A DNA stretch of 64,000 nt, taken from positions 8,935,198 through 8,999,197 of the forward strand of contig NC_041020.1 of NCBI RefSeq assembly GCF_004193775.1. The letters are read 5' to 3'. Under the pieces are notes generated by a model. It did not search any database. It saw only the letters and a list, made by a program, of their open reading frames with translations, and was not told where the DNA came from. The DNA is from Glycine soja. Taxonomy: Eukaryota > Streptophyta > Magnoliopsida > Fabales > Fabaceae. Below, in pieces: positions 34,700 to 47,199 of the stretch. The translations under genes and the position numbers were made by a program. The number at the start of each line of letters is the position of its first letter. Within the stretch, counting starts at the first letter, position 1.

Positions 34700-35458
34700 A
34701 ATTAGGATAAGCATGGGTAAAGCTGAGGGTTATAATGGAGAGACAAATCTTGATTTTTTTTTTTAAATAGAGGCAATTGTTTCAAGTTTGATGTCGAGTC
34801 TTTGTTTTGTGTAGGATTGCGAGTGAGCAGAAAATATTGTTTACAAAATGAATACCAAAGTCTCAAATAAGGTATTGGGTCTTGGCTGTTTTGGATTCTC
34901 ATTTTTTTACTATTGTTGTATATAGTTGTTCCATTGTCCCTAAGGCTCTGGTTCAATTTTGTTTAGATTCAAGCTGCAATGTCAAGGAAAAGGAAAAACA
35001 AAGAGGAGCCAGAGTCTTGTGAGGAGAAAAAAGAAATTTGGGATGAATTGAATAAGTCTGGATTTATCAAACATTAGAAATGCCTTGAACGTTATTATTA
35101 TTATTATTATTACTATTATTATTATTATTATTATAATAGGTGACTTCTTAGATTTCAGTAAAGCTTCCTGGAGATTAGAGTGGGATTTACTACTAAATTA
35201 TATTTGACTGATAGGATATTTGTTATTATTTAATATTTTTTAAAATAATTTGAAAATCAATTAATTGTAAATTCAATATAAATAATTACTCTCAAAGACA
35301 GAAATAATTACAAAAAGAAGTATAGAAATTGAACAAACAATGCACAAAAAAATTGCTTGATTCATCTTTAATTTGTTGGTTTTTAATGCTATAACATTTG
35401 TATGAGTACTTATATTCTCAACTTTTTGTTATCATACAAGTGATATTTATTTGTGTAG
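34700..35458. other. intron-like spacer
   Basis: AT-rich. A short frame, MSRKRKNKEEPESCEEKKE at about 34,979-35,077, looks exon-like but is unassigned. Confidence 0.4.
35091..35133. repeat. (ATT)n microsatellite
   Basis: About 14 ATT units with one ACT interruption. Confidence 0.95.
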
Positions 35459-35609
35459 GGAGCACTCATTGATGCTTCATTTTGCTTACTATCTTGGGAA
35501 ATTAAAGTCAAAGGACCTAGTTATCCTATAATGTTCAATCCCTTGGCTCTTATTTTTGTGGCCATATAAGAAGCTATCATACTTGGACAACCAATAGGAG
35601 TTGGAACTT
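35459..35609 (+). pseudogene. WAT1/nodulin MtN21 (EamA) transporter exon fragment
   Basis: After a TGTGTAG acceptor it reads GALIDASFCLLSWEIKVKGP, SYPIMFNPLALIFVAI, stop, then EAIILGQPIGVGT. This matches the last EamA repeat of WAT1-related plant transporters (W-x-KKGP-YP-MFNPL-LIFVAI-EAI-LGE-IGVGTLLG). The family consists of ten-helix membrane transporters, some for auxin. Ser is replaced by a stop inside the helix and the C-terminus is lost. It is part of the plus-oriented series of exon fragments ahead of the CACTA end at 37,358. Confidence 0.75.
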
Positions 35610-36621
35610 AAGAACATTTTTCCTACTTTACATTATGCTAATTTTCAATGTTTCTTTATTTTTTTATTTTACCTTGTCTAGGCATTGTGATGTTTTTTTG
35701 GCTTTATACGATACATTAATTAGATTAGTCTATTGAAGTCTCTTTATTGTGCCACCTATTTAAAGCACAAAATGTTCATGCTTGTCATTGCCCATCTCTA
35801 TATCCCTGCTTCTAGTGTTCTTCCTTATCATCCAACTTGGTGTGGTGTATGCTATTCATCATCATCATCTAAGATGTAGAGAAATTTCATGAGGCTACTG
35901 ATGTTCTTTTTGTGTTTCTCATATGTTCTCTCTGTCTCTGTTATTCCTACAGCAAGTAAGCCTTTCATAGGATATTTAACTGATTGATCAATTTTTTCTT
36001 TCTTTTTTTTGGTTTCTATGTAAATTTCAATGTTGGATACAAGGCTTTCCTTCTTTCATAGGATATTTAACATTATTTTTTATTGATTTTCTCTGAAGAA
36101 GTGTATTAAGAACTTATCATTAATAAGTTAAAGAAGTATAACTTTTCCCTATGTATGCCTATCTGTTTTACGGTTGTCATTAACTATAAATGTGATTTAC
36201 AACTTAAACTTCATTTCATGTTTTTGGGAAACATGTTTGTCTGTTAATTTGTCCTTTAGGAAAAATTGATTCTAAACTTTAGAATCAATTTTAAATACAA
36301 CAGGTTTTTGTTGCTTCTCATCAATGCAAATCTAAATGCAGTAAATTAAAGGTTAAAGAACAAAATACTCTCATTGTCAGCTATCTAATTTTGAGAGAAA
36401 TGATTAGTTCTTTAGAAATATTCCTTAATAATATCTTTTTCCTTTTAATATGGCAGATCATGGTCATGTTGGATCAAACAATTTTAATCTCTTTTTTTGT
36501 TTTGTAGATATGCATATTAAGTCCTTTCTAGTTTGTAAGTTTTTTTTAAGTAATGGCTACTTTATTATATGCATATAGAATGCTTATTAATTTCTTTTTG
36601 CATGTGGTTGTAATCACGCAG
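35610..36621. other. intron-like spacer
   Basis: AT-rich, no coding motif. Two T-rich stretches near 36,000 and 36,500 resemble polypyrimidine tracts. Confidence 0.45.
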
Positions 36622-36700
36622 CCAAAGATCGTGATGAAAGTGCAAATGAATTGCCCGAAGTGCAGAGCTAATGCACTCAAGGTTGCTTCGGGACCAAACG
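36622..36700 (+). pseudogene. heavy-metal-associated (HMA) domain exon fragment
   Basis: A 79-nt exon between CACGCAG and ACG|GTTAGT. It reads PKIVMKVQMNCPKCRANALK then VASGPNG, the first strand and helix of an HMA/HIPP-type domain. It contains a C-x2-C (NCPKC) where the family metal-binding motif sits. Such plant proteins bind metals or act as isoprenylated metallochaperones. Only the first exon-sized piece is present, 0.66 kb from a CACTA terminus. Confidence 0.72.
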
Positions 36701-36731
36701 GTTAGTTAGCCTTCACCACACCACCTTGGCT

Positions 36732-36757
36732 ATTTATTTATTTATTTATTTATTATG
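36732..36757. repeat. (TTTA)n microsatellite
   Basis: Six to seven TTTA units. Confidence 0.9.
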
Positions 36758-36959
36758 CAGGCAATTAAGCCTAAATTGTTGATATATGCAATATTACGAA
36801 TTAAATTTATTTAATAAACTTTATATATGCAATTATTAATTTGTACAATAAAGGGTGAATTGTGATTGTTTGTCTGTGACCAATGGTGAATTATTGAATA
36901 TTTGGAATTGAATTTTAGACACCAAAAACAAAATGAAATGAAATTTTAATTTTTTATTA

Positions 36960-37358
36960 ATTTTTTTTAAAAAAAAGACATTCTAAGACGATTCTCTATA
37001 AAATCATCTTTGAATCCTCAATTTTTTTTTCTTTTAGAAAAAGACATTCTAAAATGGTTTTTTTAGAAAGTCTACATTCAAAGACAGTTTTTGAGAAAAT
37101 CATCTTAGAATCATCATTTTTTTTTAAAAAAAGATATTCTAAGACGATTCTTTGACAAACTAAGACAGTTCTTTGAAAAGTCGTCTTAGAATTCTTAATT
37201 TTTTTTTTTTTAAAAACAAACATTGTAAGATGGTTTCATGACAAAACTGCCTTAGAAATTGTGTCCTTCTAAGACGATTTAAAACAACTTCAAAATGATT
37301 TAAAACTGTCGTAAAAAATCCCTCAGAATCATTGTAAAAAGTACTTTTTTTAGTAGTG
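36960..37358. mobile_element. right end of a second CACTA element
   Basis: Read on the minus strand from 37,358 the terminus is CACTACTAAAAAAAGTACTT. The inner 350 bp hold many copies of TCTAAGACGATT and its relatives in both orientations, with poly-T spacers, typical CACTA subterminal repeats. The flanking 3 bp are ACA. No left end with ACA was found, so the extent is unknown. The SAC, WAT1 and HMA exon fragments lie just inside, and the pectinesterase and bHLH-like pieces may too. Confidence 0.75.
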
Positions 37359-37406
37359 ACAGTTTTAATGTAATTTGATTTTTATTGTATATTCTCTGTA
37401 TGAGAG

Positions 37407-37772
37407 TTTATTTCATTAAAATAATTCAAACTTGTTTGGAAAGCTTAGGGTGACTTAGTAATCAAATGATACTGGAGTGTTTTCAATCAAGGGTGAGATT
37501 GAGGGTGTGCCATAATTGACCTAGATAATAATTGTTGTAAGCCAAAAGTGGCAGGTAACAATACTAAGCCAAGAGTGACTTAGTAATCAAGTATCCTTTG
37601 ATTACTATGTTTATTTCATTGTAATAATTCAAACTTGTTGTTTGGAAAACCAAGAGTGACTTAATAATCAAAGGATACTTGACTATTTTTCAGTCCAGGG
37701 TGAGATTGAGGGTGTGCCATAAGTTACCTAGATAATAACTATTGTAAACCAAAAGTGACAAGGAACAATACT
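37407..37772. repeat. direct duplication of about 160 bp
   Basis: Copies at 37,407-37,566 and 37,609-37,772 share TTTATTTCATT, AATAATTCAAACTTGTT, GGGTGAGATTGAGGGTGTGC and CAATACTA, with about 15 percent difference and small indels. Confidence 0.85.
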
Positions 37773-37789
37773 AGTTTTGTAATTTTTTT

Positions 37790-38081
37790 TATTAGTGGAA
37801 TCCTTCTAAGGTTGAAGGAGAACTGGACCTGACTCGGGATTTTAGTGAACTAGTATTGAAAGAAGTGTTCATACTTTTGTTCTCATGTTTTAACTTTTTT
37901 CTCTCAATCTCATCTCTGAATGCACAAGTTCTTTGATAAACTATTTTGTGAAAATTTCTTTTAACAACTTTGGATGATCCCTTTATCAACTTGATTTGAA
38001 CCTATTTCATAATTGTTTTTGAAAAGATTTCCATCTTGTATAAATTATTTTAGATCTACACAAACACACTATTAAATCCCC
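37790..38081 (+). mobile_element. probable Copia LTR end (left flank of the gypsy insertion)
   Basis: AGGTTGAAGGAGAACTGGAC followed by GTGAACTAGTATTG, and ending CACACTATTAAATCCCC, resembles the U5 end of soybean-type Copia LTRs. The right flank of the gypsy element restarts with ACTATTCAACCCCC and then Copia protease, so both flanks may belong to one Copia element. Confidence 0.35.
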
Positions 38082-39946
38082 TGTCGCAACCTACCCTTCG
38101 GTGGGAGGGCGACGCGGGGGCTCATGGGTGCGTCTTCCAAGAAAGGAAAATGCGCGGAGTTGCCACCAACGTTTATTCGAGGAAAACGTCGGAAAAACCG
38201 GAAAGATGTGGTCTACGAACTTTAAGTGTGAAAGGTTCAGGAGTTGTTTTTACGCACGGAGAAGGTATTAGCACCCCACGCGTCCGTCACAAAGGACGAC
38301 AACCTTTAATCAAGTGTGCAAATATGACTTCAAAATGTTTTATTTTCTCTTTTTTATGTCTTTTTGTGTTTTTATGCTTTTTATGTTTTTTGTATTTTTT
38401 TACCTTTTTGTGATCGACAAGGGTGTTTTCCTTGCTCCTACGTATCCTCAATTGCAATGAGGAAATTAGACCTACGTAGTTCTTTGAGAACTAAACGTTC
38501 GTTAAGTTGTTTTTATCTTTTTTTGCAAGATATATTTTGACCGAACAAAAGTCATTTAAGGCATTGGACCATTAAACGATCTTTTGATTTTTGAAAAGGA
38601 GAGAAAAGTTAAGGCGTTGGACCATTAACAATCTCTTGGTTTTGAAAGGAGAGAAACGTTAAGGCGTTGGACCATTAACGATCTCTTGGTTTTGAAAGGA
38701 GAGAAACGTTAAGGCGCTGGACCATTAACGATCTCTTGGGGTGGTCGACAAAAGCAGGGCTTTTGCTCCTACGTATCCTCAAGTGCAATGAGGAAATCAA
38801 ACCTACGTAGTTCTTGCAAAAGCGGTAAAGTTACATGTTGATTTTATGCTTTTGAACGGTTCATGTTAACCGATAAAAGCAAAGAGGACCGTTTAAGGCG
38901 TTGGACCTTAAAATGATATTTAATGATTTTTGCGGACAAAGCTTGATTTGTAAGTTGATTTTAACTTTATTTTCACTTTGGTCATTAGTCAATTCATTCA
39001 AGGAAACTTTCAAAGAAAAACGTTCGATTGATTTTTCTTGATTATTTTATTATTATTATTATTTTTCAAGATATTTCGATTATTTTATTATTATTTTGCC
39101 TTTTATGGTTTAACCGAGGTTATAGCGTGAACGATCGGTTAGATTTTGTTTTAATGGTGATTAAATGAGATTACAACACAAATGATCGGTTGAAATTTAT
39201 TTTATCATCTATTAGGTGAGAAAACGGCTTAAATAATCAGTAAAAAGCTCGTTAAAGCAAAAGAAAAGAAAACTGAAAGTAAGTGAAATTAAAGTGAAAG
39301 TACACAAAACAAGTAGGGACCACTAAGGGTGCATAGAATGAATTGAAAGATTCGATTTTGGGAACTTACCGGTTGAATACTGAAGAACGACGAAGAACGA
39401 ACGAAGAACGGTGAAGAACGATGAAGAATTTCCACAGACTTGCTTACGAAAGCGCTACGGAAGCACTTCGACTCGATTTTTTTTCACGAAAACGTGTTTT
39501 TTGCCCAAAATAGCCGACATGCATAGCTTAGGGGTCATGAATATTTTTGAAACAGCCCCCTCCCCTATTTATAGGGTAAAAGAGAGGTGCTAGCCGCCCA
39601 GAGGCTTCTTGAGGAAGATTTCTAAGCGCACCCTAATTACTAAGTTCACCCCTCTTTTCGTACTTTACGGAAAAGTTACAAATGCCTTATGGAAGTGTTT
39701 CGGATTTGATTTTCATCTTTTTTTATCTTCCCTCTCACCAATGTTAAGTGAAATATGCTTACTGAAGGTTTTCAAAATTTTTACGGAAGCATAACGGAAG
39801 CCACGGAAACCATTTTTCAACAACGTGGAGGATCTTGCCGCCCCGTTGCTTCCTCCTTAAGCAACCCAATTTCCAAAATGTTCCGGAAGGGTCTAGATTC
39901 GAATTCCTATTTACACCCCTATCTTGATAAGTTCACCCCCCATCAG
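38082..39946 (-). repeat. left LTR (3' LTR), truncated
   Basis: Homologous to 48,874 up to about 50,595, through TATTAGCACCCCACGCG and GACCTACGTAGTTCTT. It lacks the terminal 300 bp seen in the right LTR. An expanded run of ACGTTAAGGCGTTGGACC units (38,590-38,740) is present in more copies than in the right LTR. Confidence 0.8.
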
Positions 39947-40199
39947 AAGCGTTAACAAAACTTCAGTGTCTTGAAAGCGATAAAATGGGATAACCACGAC
40001 GTTTCCACATGCTATCGAACTTGATCGTCCCCGCCCAGCAGAGAAGAATCTTGTGCATCGTCGGACTTGAATGTCTCCGGAAGACGAGAGTAAAAACCTG
40101 CAAAAATTTTGAAAATAATCAAAATCGGACGACCAACATCATCTTGATACCATTGAACTTGTTTGCCTTGGTTGATGAAAGGAGAGAACGATCATAAGG

Positions 40200-40639
40200 T
40201 ATCTCCACTTGCCACCTGACTCGCTGTCCCTGGACGACAAAAGGTGCAGAAGACGACGTTAGTCTTTGCGCGTCAACGGGCTCGTTTGCCCCTGGTTGAC
40301 GAAAGGTGTGGATAACCATACGGTACCTCTGCCTGCCACCTGACTTCTCGGGTCAGGGTTAACATAAATTGTTTGTACGGATAACCGCTTGGGTATCTCC
40401 GCACGTCACCTGACTTCACGGGTCAGGATTAATAGAAGTGCAGAAGACGATGTTAGTCTCTACTTGCTACTGGACTTTGAGTCTGACGGATAGCGAAAGA
40501 GGGTTTATACGGATAACCACTTGGGTATCTCCGCCTGCCACCTAACTTCACAGGTTAGGATTAACAGAAATCGTTTGTGCGGATAACCACTTGGGTATCT
40601 CCGCATGTCATCGGACTTCATGGGTCACGATAGCAAAAG

Positions 40640-40640
<1 letters not shown>
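40200..40640. repeat. decayed tandem units with co-varying short hairpins
   Basis: Units of about 70 bp with GGATAACC, TTGGGTATCTCCGC and CACCTGACTTC. Short stems occur at 40,339-40,357 and 40,409-40,427 (CCTGAC/GTCAGG). At 40,541-40,559 both arms are changed (CCTAAC/GTTAGG). Confidence 0.7.
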
Positions 40641-42143
<1,503 letters not shown>

Positions 42144-42426
42144 GAGGTATTTTTTCTATATGCATGCATATCTAAGGTATTTTCACTACCTAAACACACA
42201 TACATATATTTTGTGAGGTATCACTACCTTCCGAGCTTGTGCTTGTTTTATTTAAATTTCTAGGATCATGAGTAACTAGGTGTGTCCTACTATGACTTGA
42301 GAAACAAAAGGTGATCAAATAACAAGCAGAAATTTAAAGGGTACTAGGTTGCCTCCTAGTAGCGCTTCTTTAACGTCTTGAGCTGGACGCATGATGACTT
42401 GTCGGTCACGGACCTAGTACTTTTGC

Positions 42427-43260
42427 TTACCTTTGGCTTTGGACTTGGTCGCCTTCTGGTTGACCACGGGTCATAGGCAACACTCCAGCTTTTGTAGATG
42501 AGCTAAGGGGCTTTGGAGATGGCGACGGTGCGTCTGTTGCCCCCTGCCGGCCATCCCCAGGATGCTGTGGTGTCTCATCCTGCGCCTGCCTGGGGGCACA
42601 GTACTTCTTGATGAAAGCTCGGTTAGTAGGGGGCCTGATGACCTTGCTGTGGGCGACTGGCACTCCGTAGAACTGACAAAGGCCCGTAATCAGAGCTGGA
42701 AACCCCAAGATCCTGTTGGACTTCTCTGGGTCCATTGGGTGTCTTGCGGGCGCAATCCCTACAAACAATAGATGACATCAAAAATCAGTTGAGAGAAGTG
42801 CATACTTACCTATGTCACGATGGCATGACCTTGCTAGGGGGGACGGGCACCTTGTAGGACTGACAGAAGCCAGTAACCAAAGCTGGAAATCCCAGGGCCC
42901 TATTAGGCTCATCCGGGTCCACTGGGTGTCTTGTGGGCGCGATCCATGCAAATAGTGGATGGCATCAAAAATCAGTTGAGCCATGTGCATACTTACCTAT
43001 GTCATGACGGCATAGACCAACTGAAACTTCCGCAGGGGGAGATCGGCATTATGGTCACTAGGCAGAATGTTGCTAAGTAGCAATGTCATCCATATCTGTG
43101 TAAGAGTGGTCATGCTGGTGCGCATGATCCGCACTCGTCTCTTTGTAGCAGCACGAGAGAAATCTTGCCCCAGTATGCATAGTGGCTGCACGATAGCCTC
43201 CCTCTGGTTGTGCTCGCACAGTTGGCCCTCCTTCGGGATTAGGGGGGTGACCAAGGGACT
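42427..43260 (-). pseudogene. plant-transposon-protein (Transposase_32-like) ORF, internally duplicated
   Basis: The minus strand reads TTLTQIWMTLLLSNILPSDH then NADLPLRKFQLVYAVMT (43,160-42,997), and NRILGFPALITGLCQFYGVP then IRPPTNRAFIKKYC (42,720-42,570). Both belong to the family seen again at 63.6-64 kb, known in plant genomes as putative plant transposon protein domain. A segment of about 220 bp is duplicated in tandem (42,600-42,815 and 42,815-43,010), shifting the frame. The C-terminal tail is proline- and serine-rich. The function is unknown. It lies on the same strand as gag. Confidence 0.65.
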
Positions 43261-43329
43261 AATAAAGGCAAACCACTAGCCCCTCACCCGGGAGCGCAAG
43301 CCTCGATTAAGCATTAAGGGCGGAGGACC

Positions 43330-44045
43330 TTGAGTTCTCTGAAGGCGCAGATATGGAGTCCTATGAAGGCGAGGGCGTGTAACCCTATGAAGGCGAGGGT
43401 GTGTCGCCCTTTGAAGGCAAGGACGTGTAGTCCTCTGAAGGCGAGGGCGTGTAGCCCTCTGAAGGCGAGGACGTGTAGTCCTTTGAATGTGAGGGCGTGT
43501 AGCCCTACGAAGGCGAGGGCATGCAGCTCTCTGAAGGTGACGGCGTGCAGCCCTCTGAAGGCGAGGACATGCAGCCCTTTCAAGGCGAGGACGTGCAGTC
43601 CTCTAAAGGCGAGAGTGTGCAGCCGTCTTAAGGCGAGGATATGTAGCCCTTTAAAGGCGAGGGCGTGCAGCCCTCTGAAGGTGAGGATGTGTAGCCCTTT
43701 GAAGGCGAGGATGTTTAGCCCTCTGAAGGCGAGGACGTGCAGTCCTCTGAAGGCGAGGATGTGTAGTCCTCTGATGGCGAGGGCATGTAGCCCTTTGAAG
43801 GCGAGGACGTGTAGTCCTCTGAAGGCGAGGGCATGCAGCCCTCTGAAGGCGAGGACGTGTAGTCCTCTGAAGGCGAGGGCGTGTAGCCCTCTGATGGCGA
43901 GGGCGTGTAGCCCTCTGAAGGGCGTGTAGTCCTCTGAAGGCGAGGACATGTAGTCCTCTTAAGGTGAAGGCGTGTGGCCCTCTGAAGGCGAGGACGTGTA
44001 GTCCTCTGAAGGTGAGGACATGTAGTCCTCAAGGGTCCGCCCTTA
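43330..44045. repeat. 24-bp minisatellite, about 28 units, open on both strands
   Basis: Consensus GAAGGCGAGGACGTGTAGTC plus CTCT. Within each unit AGG(A/G)C is followed five bases later by G(T/C)CCT. By eye about nine units pair as AGGAC/GTCCT, seven as AGGGC/GCCCT, and the rest have one or more mismatches or a wobble. As 24 is a multiple of three, a 199-codon plus frame (SPLKARTC-type repeat) and a 211-codon minus frame (RGLHALAF-type repeat) stay open. I regard these as consequences of the repeat, not genes. Confidence 0.92.
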
Positions 44046-44505
44046 TGAGAAAGCAAGAGATTGACTCATTGAGAGGGCCAGTCATTCCAAATTCAAAAAT
44101 ATTGGATATAGATGTAGGAAATCTATGTAGTTAACATGATTTTTAGGGATCCAGATGCATGCAACCTTTGTCTTGAAATGCGGTAAATGCGGACTTCGTA
44201 TGCAACAATGCAATGTAATGGAAAGTTGTACAATGTTCATGACATTCTTTCCCTATTTTGTGATTTTGATTTTGATTTGATTTTTTCGGAAAACACAGAT
44301 TGACTGTCCTTTTGAAAGAGGTGATAATTCATGCAACCTCATCCTATCTTTTGCAAATCTCTCTGGGAACTCCCTCATAGTGTATGTTCTGTTTGATCTA
44401 AACACTTGACCATTTTGGAGTGACGACAATGGAGCCGTTTGACGTTTAATCAATCCATTGAAATCCTAGGGTTTGTCCCCCCTTTTTTTGTTTAAAAACA
44501 TCGAC

Positions 44506-44890
44506 GGGTGAGAACTTTTGGTCTGCCCCTAGGTTCGCTTGAGGCTCATGCACGGTGCCCCTCATTGCCCCAGTGTAAGGCTTTGAGGTACCAATTATTA
44601 TTTTTCATCATGACCTTGTAGCTGGGAACCTATTGGGTGAGAACTTCTAATCTGCCCCTAGGTTCGTTTGAGGTTTATGCATGGTGTCTTTCATTGCCCC
44701 AGTGTTAGACTTTGAGGTACCAATCGTTGTCTTTCGTCATGACCTTGTTGCAGGGAACCTATTGGGTGAGAACTTCTAATCTACCCCTTGGTTCGCTTGA
44801 GGTTTATGCATGGTGCCTATCATTGCCCCAGTGTAGGGCTCTGAGGTAACCATCGTTGTTTTGTTTTCACAACCTTGTAGCAAGGAAGAA
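44506..44890. repeat. three tandem units of 129 bp
   Basis: Units start GGGTGAGAACTT at 44,506, 44,635 and 44,764. Shared phrases include TGCCCCTAGGTTCG, CATTGCCCCAGTGT and CCTTGT(A/T)GC. The third is the most diverged. Confidence 0.9.
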
Positions 44891-45376
44891 TGAAAGAAGT
44901 GGTTGATTCTTTTAAAAAGAATTTTCCAAGGACGAGAAATAGTTGAAGGATTTTTTTCAGTTGACAGATTAAGTCAAATGACTCCTATTCTTGATTACTC
45001 ACTTCTCTCTAAAAAAGACAAACTTTCCGGAATGAGGTCACATGAACGTCTATATTTTACTTGAAAACACAGTCAATCAAATGCTTTTTTCCTTTTCTTT
45101 TTGAACTTTCTGCTTTACTCGTTGTTTACAGCATCCTCACCAAATATGTAGCACGAGTAATTTCTGATTGAACGGTCTTGGAAGTCCAAACTCAGGAGCA
45201 TAGGTCGCTTGAGCAAACAAACCAATGGCTTGCACCCACATTCTAGTGGAAGCAAAGATGTAATTACGAGAGGATGAGGGACAAAGATGCCAAATTTATC
45301 CATTTTATTTAGCATTGTAATTGTGGTTTACAATAATGGCATAAACTTGAAAATCCTGATGAGTCATTAGAGACAT

Positions 45377-47190
45377 CTAACAACAGCTTTCAAAATTGCC
45401 CCATGTGTGGTGTCGCTTGTCAATGTTAGGATTCAACAAGCAATTCTCCTTAAATTTCAGCCAGCCCGCTTCAATTAGACTTTGCACCTTACGCTTCAAG
45501 GTCATCCAGTGCTCAATGGAATGTCCCGGAACTCCTCCATGATATGCACATGTTGCGTTCGAGTCGTATCCTCGGAAAAATGGAGGTTGAGGAAACCTAG
45601 CAGGGGTTATGGCTACCATTGCATTATCAAGTAGATAAGGGAGCAAGTTAGCATAGGACACCAGAATTGGGGTGAATTCTACAGGCTTTTTGCTGCAAAA
45701 TTCCTTCCTTGGTTGGTGTTTTGGTTCGTGCTAAAGGTGGTGTTTAGCATTGGTTGTGTGGTAGGTGGGTTGTGGTTGATTTAGGGATGGCCTTTGTGGA
45801 TAACTGGGTGGTGGGTAAGGAGAAGGGTTGTTATTGGCTGAGTAATGACATTGTTGGGTTGGTGGGAAACTTGGCCGTATAGGAATGGCAGTCACAACAT
45901 GAGTTTCTCCCTCATTCTTACCCTTTTCATTTGCCCCAGTTTTTTTTTGCATTTATCAAAGCATGATGATCAGATTTGCCTCTTTTCAGACTCACTTTGA
46001 TCATTTCGCCAGCAAAGACCAAATCCGAAAAGCTTGAAGTTGTGTAACCCACCATTTTTCATAATAGAACACTGGTAATGTGTCTACTATCATTGTTATC
46101 ATTTCTTTCTCCGTCATTGAGGGAACCACTTGGGCTTCCAGATCCCTCCACCTTTAGGCATATTCTTTGAAAGATCCGTGACCCCTCTTGCATATGCTCT
46201 GTAGTTGCATCATATCTAGAGCCATATCGGAATTGTACTAATACTGCCTAACGAAGACAACCATTAGGTCCTTCCAAGAATGGACTTAGGAAGGTTCCAA
46301 GTTAGTATACCAGGGGACAACTGCCCCAGTAAGACTTTCTTGGAAGAAAAGTATCAGCAGTTTCCCATCTTTTGCGTATGCCCCCATCTTCCGACAATAC
46401 ATCTTTAGATCGTTCTCGGGGCAAGTAGTCCCCTTGTACTTGTCAAAGTCCGATACCTTGAACTTAGGAATGACCATGTTTGGGTACTAGGAATAACTCT
46501 TCTACGTCAGTAAAGGCATAATCTCTGCCTTCTTCAACGACCCTGAGCCTTTCCTCTCAATGATCCAACTTCTCCCATTTCTGTCATAGCATGAGGGTTT
46601 TCACCCGCTGTGGAATGCAAGGGGTGTGGTTGTGGGTGATACTGAGGGCCCTCCAAAGTGTTTTGCAGGGGTATACCACCAACTGCTTGCCCTTCAGTGG
46701 CATATCCGAGGCAAGGCTCGAAGTCGACTAAATTGTGGTGGGGTATTTCATGTGTCTCCCTCATGGGTTGAGAGACATGTGCATGATTAGATTGAGGTTA
46801 TTGGCTCTCAATGAGTATCGGAGTGGAGTTATTGACATTCTCATTCGGAGTGTACGTCACATTGGGTGGTGTATAATTGGGAGAAAAGCCATATGGCATT
46901 AAGGCATGCTTGTTTTTTGCACTAAATGAGGGCCGCTCGTACCTCCCAACTCTTTGCCTTCCAGACCTACCATATATGGGGTTGGATGATTTATTTGGTT
47001 GAGGCCATATGGGGGGGGGGGGGGCAGGTCCACCTCAGCAATGGTGCTGGTAGCGGCTATTGCAGCTGCATTGACCTCCATTATCTTCTTCATGCTCATC
47101 ATGGCCTCCATCATTGTGTCCATTTGCTCTTTCATGGCCTCCATGTCAGTCTTTATCTGCTCTTGCACCTCCTCTACTTCACCCATTACT
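45377..47190 (-). pseudogene. gypsy gag polyprotein, broken
   Basis: Read from 47,190 leftward. A coiled N-terminus (EVQEQIKTDMEAMKEQMDTM) comes first. A linker follows with a polyproline run encoded by 14 G on the plus strand. The retrotransposon gag core starts at about 46,477 (IPKFKVSDFDKYKGTTCPEN, LKMYCRKMGAYAKDGKLL, FFQESLTGA) and continues in shifted frames through WKDL, RW-DL and MI-TLP-FYYEK to about 46,020. A C-terminal part follows (LLPYLLDNAMVAITPARFPQ and CAYHGGVPGHSIEHW). The last motif is knuckle-like, with its final Cys replaced by Trp. Several stops and frameshifts make it non-functional. No protease or RT follows. Confidence 0.82.
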
Positions 47191-47199
47191 CTAGCTCTA

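Noticed and set aside
38058..38081. ACA followed by CACTATTAAATCC as a CACTA end
   Set aside because: Lies outside the 37,358 terminus in the wrong position and lacks subterminal repeats; better explained as a Copia LTR end.
43330..43929. 199-codon plus-strand and 211-codon minus-strand ORFs with eight-residue repeats
   Set aside because: Both arise from a 24-bp minisatellite whose unit length is a multiple of three. No start context, promoter or family resemblance supports a protein.
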